A stretch of DNA of 47,095 nt from JBKPNX01 sp046732855 (lineage in GTDB: Bacteria; Pseudomonadota; Alphaproteobacteria; Geminicoccales; Geminicoccaceae). How positions within the stretch are numbered: the first letter of the stretch is position 1; every line of letters starts with the position of its first letter. The position numbers were made by a program, and so were the translations under genes. Positions 41,485 through 47,095 of the stretch are shown piece by piece. Where the stretch lies: positions 1 through 47,095 of the forward strand of contig JBKPNX010000052.1 of assembly GCA_046732855.1 (NCBI GenBank). The letters are read 5' to 3'. The notes below the pieces were generated by a model. It was not told the DNA's origin. It searched no databases and worked only from the letters and a program-made list of their open reading frames with translations.

Positions 41485-42507
41485 TCAGCGCACGCCCTGG
41501 CGGCGCAGATACCAGAGCTGGAACACGATCACCGTGGCCAGGATCGGCAGCATGAATAGGGCCACCGCCGCGCCTTGACCGATGTTGCCCGAGGTCATGC
41601 CGAGCTGGTAGGCGAGCGTGGCCAGCAGGTGGGTGGCGTTGTTCGGGCCGCCGCGCGTCAGGATGTACACCAGCTGGAAGTCGGCGAAGGTGACCACGAC
41701 CGAGAACACGACCACCACGATCGCGACCGGTTTGATCATGGGCAAGGTCACGTGCCAGAACTTGCGCCAGCCGGTCGCGCCGTCGATGTCCGCGGCGTCG
41801 TACAGCTCCTGCGGAATGGTCTGCAGGCCGGCCAAGAACGAGATCGCGAAGAACGGCAGGCCGCGCCAGACATTGACCAGGATCACCGAGAACATCGCCC
41901 AACCGGGATCGCCCAGCCACAGCGGCCCGCTGAAATAGCCCCAGTTCTCCTTGAGGACGATGCCGAAGGGGCTGATCTTCATTTGCCACAACCAGCGCAG
42001 GACCCAGTTGAACACGCTGAAGGTGGCGTCGAACATCCACAGCCAAGCGAGCGTGCTCAGCACCGTAGGCACGATGAACGGCAGCAGCACCGCCGCCCGG
42101 GTGACCCGCGCGAGACGAAACTTGCGATTGAGCAGAATGGCAAGCCACATCCCGAGCGCCGCCTTGAACACCGTCGCCATGAACGTGAAGAACACGGTGT
42201 TCCAGGCGGCCGTGCGAAAGATATCGCTCTTCAGCAGCGTGCCGTAATTGGCCAAGCCGACGAAAGTGCCGGGAGTGCCGACCAGCTTGTTGGTCAACGA
42301 CATCCATATGCCGAGCACGAACGGGTAGGCGATGAAGACCAGGATCAGCAGCAATGCCGGCGTCAGCAGCACGAAGCCGAGAATCCTCTCGTCCTCGAGC
42401 AGTGTGGCGATCGGGCCCATTTGCGCGCGGACCGGAGCCGCGGCGGCGCGGTCCTGCCTAATCCTGGCCGCCTCAGCGTGAGCGTCTGCGCGGATGGTCG
42501 TTCTCAA
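41485..42507 (-). CDS. carbohydrate ABC transporter permease (MalF type)
   Basis: A 340-residue permease with about six helices (ILGFVLLTPALLLILVFIAYPFVLGIWMSLT first) and the EAA loop DAADIDGATGWRKFWHVTLPMIKP. The family phrase TFADFQLVYILTRGGPNNATHLLATLAYQ follows. The given start is TTG 42507 with GAGG 5 bases upstream. ATG 42420 (MGPIATLLEDER) would give a shorter form without a ribosome-binding site. It lies 108 bp after the solute-binding gene and 33 bp before the MalG-type gene. Confidence 0.9.
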   Translation of the reverse strand: MRTTIRADAHAEAARIRQDRAAAAPVRAQMGPIATLLEDERILGFVLLTPALLLILVFIAYPFVLGIWMSLTNKLVGTPGTFVGLANYGTLLKSDIFRTAAWNTVFFTFMATVFKAALGMWLAILLNRKFRLARVTRAAVLLPFIVPTVLSTLAWLWMFDATFSVFNWVLRWLWQMKISPFGIVLKENWGYFSGPLWLGDPGWAMFSVILVNVWRGLPFFAISFLAGLQTIPQELYDAADIDGATGWRKFWHVTLPMIKPVAIVVVVFSVVVTFADFQLVYILTRGGPNNATHLLATLAYQLGMTSGNIGQGAAVALFMLPILATVIVFQLWYLRRQGVR

Positions 42508-42615
42508 TGAACCTCATCCATAACAGTCGGCCCCGGGGCAACCCGCGGCGACGAGGCGAATGGCCATCGGTGTGGCCTCGGCTCGCCGCGGGCTGCGCAT
42601 CACCTCGACCAGGCG

Positions 42616-43944
42616 TCACGCGCCGTAGACGTTCTCGAGCTCCTTCTGCCCCCAGGCGGCGATCTCCTTGGGGTCCTCGCCGCGCGCGGCGCGCGCGAAC
42701 ATGTCGACGATGATGTACTTCTCCTGAGCTTCGCCCGATTGCCGGTTCCAGGGACCCGCGTAGCCGGCGCTGCGTCCATAGCGCGGATTGGTCGCGTAGA
42801 TCGCAATCGCCGGATCGGACTTCCAGACCGGGTGATTCTCCCACTTCGGCGTCACCCCCTGGACGTAACCCTTGTTCACCGACATGAACTCGCTGAAGTT
42901 GTCGTCCTTCAGCGTCCAGCGGATGTATTCGGCGGCCGCCTCCTTGTTCGGCGAATAGTCCATGATGCTGAGCGCGCGCGGCCCGACGAAATGGAAGCGC
43001 CCCGATGGCCCCTCCGGATTGAGAAAGTGGTCGAGCTTGTCGGCAAAACCCGGATAGTCATCCGGCTTGTTTCGCGCGACGAAATAGATGCTGGCGCCGT
43101 TCAGCGTGGCGCCGATGGTCTGGCCCAAGAAGGCGCGGTTGTTGCTCGTGTCATCCCAGGCAAAGCCGCCCGGATCACAGGCCGCCTCCCAGAACTCCTT
43201 CATGAAGGCCAACGCCTTGTGCGTGCCTTCGGAATCGACCACCACGGTTTTGCCGTCTTCGTTGACTTCCTGGCCCCCGAAGCTCCACAGCAGCGGATAG
43301 CAGAAAGTCGGCGCGTCGCCGAAGGTGTGACCGAGCGTCTGACCGACCGGCAGGTTGTTGTTCTTCAGGGTCCGGCCGACCTCGAGGTACTCGTCCCAGG
43401 TGTTGGGCACCTTCAGGCCGAGTTCCTCGAACACGTCCTTGCGGTAGACGATGGCATTGCCGATGTTGAACGCGGGTACGCCGCGGGCGATGCCATCCAC
43501 GGTGGCGGCGCCGCTGGCCCACTTGTACGCCTTATCGCCCAGTAACTCCTGCATGAGAGCGTTGTGATCGGCGAGGCCGTTGGCGAACAGGTGCGGTTGG
43601 TTGGCGTTCATCTGAATCACGTCGGCGCCGCTGCGGCTCTCGACCGCCGCGGTGATCCGCGCCGCCATGTCGTTCTGGTTGATCTTCTCAACCGTAATAT
43701 CGATCCCGGTGGCCTTCTTGAACTCTTCGGCCTGCCGGTCGACCTCGGCATCGGCGGCCGTGACGAAGCTGGTCCACTGCAGATAATGCAGTTTGCGCGC
43801 CTGCGCGTACGCAGGGGCCCTGCCGCCGAGGAACGGGGCAGCGAGAAGCGCGCCGCCAGCCACGGCGGTGGTCTCGACGAACTTGCGCCGGGTCAAGGTG
43901 CTGTTGCTCGGAGTCCCTGGCGTGGTTGAGTCGGTCTTCTTCAT
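42616..43944 (-). CDS. Tat-exported sugar-type solute-binding protein (left ABC system)
   Basis: A 442-residue binding protein. The N-terminus has a twin-arginine signal (LTRRKFVETTAVAGGALLAAPFLGG), and the mature chain begins near KLHYLQWTSFVTAADAEVDRQAEEFKKATGIDITVEKI, typical of family 1 sugar-binding proteins. Other blocks are IARGVPAFNIGNAIVYRKDVFEELGL, PLLWSFGGQEVNEDGKTVVVDS and the C-terminal MFARAARGEDPKEIAAWGQKELENVYG. ATG 43944 is chosen for GGGAGG 7 bases upstream. Folding before export through Tat suggests a cytoplasmic cofactor or fast folding. It is the first gene of the left importer operon. Confidence 0.92.
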   Translation of the reverse strand: MKKTDSTTPGTPSNSTLTRRKFVETTAVAGGALLAAPFLGGRAPAYAQARKLHYLQWTSFVTAADAEVDRQAEEFKKATGIDITVEKINQNDMAARITAAVESRSGADVIQMNANQPHLFANGLADHNALMQELLGDKAYKWASGAATVDGIARGVPAFNIGNAIVYRKDVFEELGLKVPNTWDEYLEVGRTLKNNNLPVGQTLGHTFGDAPTFCYPLLWSFGGQEVNEDGKTVVVDSEGTHKALAFMKEFWEAACDPGGFAWDDTSNNRAFLGQTIGATLNGASIYFVARNKPDDYPGFADKLDHFLNPEGPSGRFHFVGPRALSIMDYSPNKEAAAEYIRWTLKDDNFSEFMSVNKGYVQGVTPKWENHPVWKSDPAIAIYATNPRYGRSAGYAGPWNRQSGEAQEKYIIVDMFARAARGEDPKEIAAWGQKELENVYGA

Positions 43945-44366
43945 TTGGTGCCTCCCTGTTGAAGCCACCCATGGATCAACCACGCTATTCACGTGGCTGG
44001 ATCTATAGACGGCATTCAGCCGTTGTCCTGAGTGTAAGGCGTCGTTGGCGCGCGGTCCAGCTTTTGCGCCGCGCCACTCGTGAGTGCGCCAACCATGTTG
44101 GAACACAACGTGGGCGATTGGAGGGCCTGCGCGGAGCGTATGCTTTTTGAGCTTTGCCGCGGCCAAATCGCTCGACGGCGCTCCGTCGAGCTTCGGTGCG
44201 CCAGCGTGGCAGGCGCGCTCCCGAGCCGCTGCGCGCTGGCATGTTCGCGGGTTGCGATGCGTACCTGCTTGCGGCACGATGGTGCCGAAGCTCGGGAGAC
44301 GAACGGGCTAAATCAGTCAACAGGGTCGCGCGCCACGGACCGTGGCCGAGAGGGGAGAGCGACGAC
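43945..44366. promoter_or_regulatory. 422-bp divergent, dyad-rich control region between two sugar ABC systems
   Basis: No protein-like frame is present, but several inverted repeats are. CCACG (43980-43984) pairs with CGTGG (43992-43996). CACTC (44075-44079) pairs with GAGTG (44082-44086), nested inside TTGGCGC (44045-44051) with GCGCCAA (44086-44092). CCATGTTG (44093-44100) and CAACGTGG (44106-44113) match at 7 of 8 positions around 5 bases. GCTCGACGG (44170-44178) pairs with CCGTCGAGC (44183-44191) around 4 bases. Such symmetry is compatible with LacI- or ROK-type operators, though no regulator gene is visible in the window. Confidence 0.5.
44170..44191. promoter_or_regulatory. perfect 9-bp inverted repeat
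   Basis: GCTCGACGG (44170-44178), loop CGCT, then CCGTCGAGC (44183-44191): a perfect 9-bp stem with a 4-base loop, about 175 bp upstream of the right solute-binding gene. It may be an operator, a structured leader or a terminator without a T run. Confidence 0.4.
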
Positions 44367-45704
44367 ATGAGCAAGTTCACACGGCGTGACACGCTTCAGC
44401 TCGGCGCCGGGGCGGTGGCGGGGGCCGCCTTGCTGCGGCCGCGCTGGACCGCAGCGCAGAACTTCGCGGTCAAGGATGTTTCGCCGCCGCAGCTCAGCAT
44501 CGAGGACGGCGCGAGCCTGCGCGTGGTGCGGCCGAGCAAGTTCGTGGCGGGCGACGAGCAGGTGTTCAAAGCGAACACCGATAAATTCACGCAGAAGACC
44601 GGAGTCGCCGTCACGATCGACTGGGAAGCGTGGGAAGATCTGCGGCCGAAGACGGCGGTGGCGGCGAACATCGGCAGCGGGCCCGACATTGTGTTCTCGT
44701 GGCTCGACGATGCCCAGCAGTTCCCGGACAAGCTGGTCGATCTGACCGAGATCGCGAATTATCTCGGCGAGAAGTACGGCGGCTGGTTCGAGGGGCCCGC
44801 GGGCTATGGCCAGACCGAAGACGGGCGCTGGATCTCCATGCCGATCGGCGCCGGGGGCGGTTGCATCGTGTATCGCAAGTCGTGGCTGAACGAGGCGGGC
44901 TTCGATGCGATCCCGGCCGACCTGGGCGGCTTGCTCGAGGTCTGCAAGGGAATGCACGCCAAAGGCCATCCGGCGGGTCTCGCGCTCGGCAACGCCGTCG
45001 GCGACGGCAACACCTGGCACTGGATCCTCTGGGGACACGATTCCGCGCTGGTCGACGAGGACAATCAGGTCATCGTCGACAACCCGAACACGATTAAGGC
45101 GCTCGAGTACGCCAAGGAGCTTTATGCGACCTTCATCCCGGGCACCTTGTCCTGGCTCGATCCCAACAACAACAAGGCGTTTCTCGCGGGCGACATCGGG
45201 CTCACGCACAACGGCATCTCGGTTTACTATGTCGCCAAGAACTCCGACGATCCGGCCGTACGGGCGATCGCCGAGGACCTGTACCATGCGCGCCCGCCGG
45301 CCGGCCCGGTCGGCAAGCCGACCGAAACGGCGCTGATCGTCAGCCCGATGATCTTCGGCCACACCGAGTATCCGGAAGCGGCCAAGGCCTACCTCCTGCA
45401 CATGTTCGAGCAGGAGCAGTACGTTCCCTGGCAGGAGGCGTGCATCGGCTACTGGCAGCACACCCTGCAGGCCTACGATGCCCTTCCGTTCTGGACCTCG
45501 GACCCGAAGCTGACCCCGTTCCGGGACATTCCCCGGAACATGAAGCCGTATTTCTGGAAGGGGAAGCCGGGCTACGCGTCGGCGGCCGTGCTCGCCGATT
45601 ACGTGGTGGTCAACATGTTCGCGAGCGTGTGCTCGGGCGACGCCACCCCGCAGGAGGCAGCGGCCGAGGCGCAGCGCCGCGCCGAGCGCTACTACCGGGC
45701 CTGA
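44367..45704 (+). CDS. Tat-exported sugar-type solute-binding protein (right ABC system)
   Basis: A 445-residue binding protein with a twin-arginine signal (MSKFTRRDTLQLGAGAVAGAALLRP). The chain has GDEQVFKANTDKFTQKTGVAVTIDWEAWEDL, IGSGPDIVFSWLDDAQQFPDKLVDLTEI, MPIGAGGGCIVYRKSWLNEAGF and LDPNNNKAFLAGDIGLTHNGISVYYVAKNS, followed by the C-terminal NMFASVCSGDATPQEAAAEAQRRAERYY. GGAGAG precedes ATG 44367. It is related in fold to the left solute-binding protein but clearly diverged. Its permease gene follows after 275 bp on the same strand, with a strong terminator-like hairpin in between. Confidence 0.92.
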   Translation: MSKFTRRDTLQLGAGAVAGAALLRPRWTAAQNFAVKDVSPPQLSIEDGASLRVVRPSKFVAGDEQVFKANTDKFTQKTGVAVTIDWEAWEDLRPKTAVAANIGSGPDIVFSWLDDAQQFPDKLVDLTEIANYLGEKYGGWFEGPAGYGQTEDGRWISMPIGAGGGCIVYRKSWLNEAGFDAIPADLGGLLEVCKGMHAKGHPAGLALGNAVGDGNTWHWILWGHDSALVDEDNQVIVDNPNTIKALEYAKELYATFIPGTLSWLDPNNNKAFLAGDIGLTHNGISVYYVAKNSDDPAVRAIAEDLYHARPPAGPVGKPTETALIVSPMIFGHTEYPEAAKAYLLHMFEQEQYVPWQEACIGYWQHTLQAYDALPFWTSDPKLTPFRDIPRNMKPYFWKGKPGYASAAVLADYVVVNMFASVCSGDATPQEAAAEAQRRAERYYRA

Positions 45705-45714
45705 CTTGCTCCAG

Positions 45715-45756
45715 GCGCCCGGACCGGGGCGAAGCGGCCCGGGCGCTTTGCATTTT
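45715..45756 (+). terminator. GC-rich hairpin with T run after the right solute-binding gene
   Basis: GCGCCCGG (45715-45722) pairs with CCGGGCGC (45739-45746), followed by TTT, GCA and TTTTT. It lies 11 bp after the stop codon and 224 bp before the permease GTG. In binding-protein operons such hairpins often reduce, rather than stop, transcription, which gives more binding protein than permease. Confidence 0.7.
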
Positions 45757-45979
45757 TGAGCGGTCCCCCGACGCCCGGCCCGAGCCTCTCTGGTTGCGGC
45801 GGGGGCTGAGTTTGGGCAGGATGTCGTGAAGCAGGCTGCGACCTTCTCGAGGAAGGTCAGATCGTATTACGAAGCTGACGATTACGGGGCGGTCGAGCCG
45901 CGGCCGGCCGCCGTGGCGCGGTCGTTGATGATCAGTCGGCGCCGACTTGATGAGCCGATAACGGTCAGGAGGGCGGAAC

Positions 45980-46927
45980 GTGGCAACGGTAGCCGAGACG
46001 ACCTATCGGCGGGTGCAGCAGAACGCCATCCTGCGCCTGTTCGACAATCGCCGCTTCCTCGTCTTCTTGTTCATGCTGCCCGCGGCCGGCCTGCTGCTGG
46101 TCTTCCTGACCTATCCGCTCGGACTGGGCGTGTGGCTCGGCTTCACCGACACGCGGATCGGCCGCCCCGGTTTCTTCATCGGATGGGAGAATTATGAATC
46201 GCTGTTCCGCGATCAGGTGTTCTGGACGGCGGTGGAATTTACCATCATCTACACGTTTTTCGCGACCATCGGCAAGTTTGCGCTGGGCCTGTGGCTGGCG
46301 CTTCTGCTCAATCACCAGCTGCCGTTCAAGGCGTTCCTCCGCTCGATCATCCTGGTGCCCTGGATCGTGCCGACGGTGCTGTCGGCGATCGCATTCTGGT
46401 GGATCTACGACCCGCAGTTCTCGATCATCAGCTACTCGCTGCAGAGGCTGGGACTGATCGACCACTACATCGATTTCCTCGGGGTGCCGAACCATGCGCG
46501 GGCATCGCTGATCGCGGCTAACATCTGGCGCGGCATTCCGTTCGTCGCGATCTGCCTGCTCGCCGGGCTGCAGACGATCTCGCCCAGCCTGTACGAGGCC
46601 GCCATGATCGACGGCTCCAATGCCTGGCAGCGGTTCTGGCACATCACTTTGCCGATGTTGATGCCGATCCTCGCCGTGGTGCTGACCTTTTCGGTCCTGT
46701 TCACGTTCACCGACTTCCAGCTGGTCTACGCGATCACCCGCGGCGGCCCGGTCAACTCGACCCACCTGATGGCGACGCTCGCGTTCCAGCGCGCGATCCC
46801 GGGCGGGCAGCTCGGGGAAGGGGCGGCGATCGCCGTGGCCATGATCCCGTTCCTGGTGTTCGCGACGTGCTTCAGCTACTTCGCGCTGGCGCGGCGCAAG
46901 TGGCAGCAGGGAGAAGGCAATGACTGA
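45980..46927 (+). CDS. carbohydrate ABC transporter permease (MalF type, right system)
   Basis: A 315-residue permease with about six helices (FLVFLFMLPAAGLLLVFLTYPLGLGVWLGFTD first). The EAA loop is EAAMIDGSNAWQRFWHITLPMLMP, followed by TFTDFQLVYAITRGGPVNSTHLMATLAFQ. It shares the same pattern as the left MalF-type permease but is clearly a separate protein. The start is GTG 45980 with AGGAGGGCGG just upstream. Its stop overlaps the next permease start by 8 bp, so the two are translationally coupled. Confidence 0.93.
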   Translation: MATVAETTYRRVQQNAILRLFDNRRFLVFLFMLPAAGLLLVFLTYPLGLGVWLGFTDTRIGRPGFFIGWENYESLFRDQVFWTAVEFTIIYTFFATIGKFALGLWLALLLNHQLPFKAFLRSIILVPWIVPTVLSAIAFWWIYDPQFSIISYSLQRLGLIDHYIDFLGVPNHARASLIAANIWRGIPFVAICLLAGLQTISPSLYEAAMIDGSNAWQRFWHITLPMLMPILAVVLTFSVLFTFTDFQLVYAITRGGPVNSTHLMATLAFQRAIPGGQLGEGAAIAVAMIPFLVFATCFSYFALARRKWQQGEGND

Positions 46928-47095
46928 CCTCACCGCGGAACGCGGCGCGCCCGCCGATGCGCTCAAGGAGCGCGTCGGCGTCATCCAGTGGAGCTCCCTG
47001 CCGCGTCGCCTGTTGACGGTCTACACGCCGCTGATCGCGTTCATCGTCGTGCTGTTGTTCCCGTTCTATTGGATGGCGATCACGACCTTCAAATC
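46920..47095 (+). CDS. carbohydrate ABC transporter permease (MalG type), 3' end outside window
   Basis: The first ~58 residues of a MalG-type permease: a polar N-terminus (MTDLTAERGAPADALKERVG) and the first helix (LTVYTPLIAFIVVLLFPFYWMAITTFK), whose PFYWM-TTFK ending is typical. ATG 46920 lies inside the end of the preceding gene. The rest, and possibly the ATPase of this importer, lies beyond the right edge. Confidence 0.88.
   Translation, partial: MTDLTAERGAPADALKERVGVIQWSSLPRRLLTVYTPLIAFIVVLLFPFYWMAITTFK

Noticed and set aside
1..47095. CRISPR arrays, transposases, prophage, tRNA or rRNA
   Set aside because: No regularly spaced repeats, no transposase or integrase motifs, and no T-loop-type GTTCRANNC sequence with a matching cloverleaf were seen when reading both strands.

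Overview
The window reads as a chromosomal segment of a high-GC alphaproteobacterium, most likely Rhodospirillales-like. The evidence is the very GC-rich coding sequence, the gene order transketolase / gap / pgk / fructose-bisphosphate aldolase / thiE-like / efp / suhB-like / MotA-like / OmpA-like, a DUF29 gene and a Ku/LigD repair set. This placement rests on gene content and order recognised by eye, not on a phylogeny. I saw no insertion sequence, prophage, CRISPR array, tRNA or rRNA.

Region 1 (1-3.6 kb): the 3' end of clpB, two small ribbon-helix-helix-like proteins and an MsbA-type ABC exporter. Region 2 (3.7-16.1 kb, all minus strand): a central carbon cluster. Transcription runs from tkt through a small unknown gene, gap, pgk, a small unknown gene, a DUF1232 membrane protein, class I aldolase (fbaB type), a thiamine-phosphate synthase-like gene, efp and suhB-like to a proton-channel/peptidoglycan-anchor pair (MotA/TolQ-like plus a MotB/OmpA-like protein with a very long coiled coil). 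Region 3 (16.3-21.1 kb) is accessory: an unknown membrane protein, a small secreted protein, a DUF29 protein and two tandem, closely related solute-binding proteins with no transporter partners nearby.

Region 4 (21.2-32.8 kb, all minus strand) runs ligD, a type II P-type ATPase, ppk2, a Na/Pi cotransporter, ku and a protein that appears to combine a BRCT-like domain, a MerR-like helix-turn-helix and TPR repeats, followed by a phnW-type aminotransferase. Ku and LigD form the bacterial non-homologous end-joining pathway. The BRCT/HTH/TPR gene starts 12 bp after ku, with its ribosome-binding site overlapping the ku stop, so it is the most interesting candidate for an under-described partner. The phosphate, polyphosphate and ion genes lie between ku and ligD.

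Region 5 (33.2-39.3 kb): a class III adenylate cyclase-like gene divergent from ligD; kynU and tryptophan 2,3-dioxygenase (overlapping, first steps of tryptophan breakdown); a LysE exporter; a short-chain dehydrogenase resembling DHRS6 and L-KDF dehydrogenases; and a divergent D-2-hydroxyacid dehydrogenase. Region 6 (39.5-47.1 kb): two sugar-type ABC importers arranged back to back around a 422-bp dyad-rich intergenic region. The left one has a Tat-type binding protein, two permeases and a glycosidase-like enzyme. The right one has a Tat-type binding protein, one permease and a second permease cut by the window end. Neither has its ATPase within the window.

Starts were chosen by ribosome-binding site and family N-terminus. 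Several genes use GTG or TTG, and the Na/Pi cotransporter has no standard start codon at the expected place. Domain assignments come from motifs read by eye without database searches.
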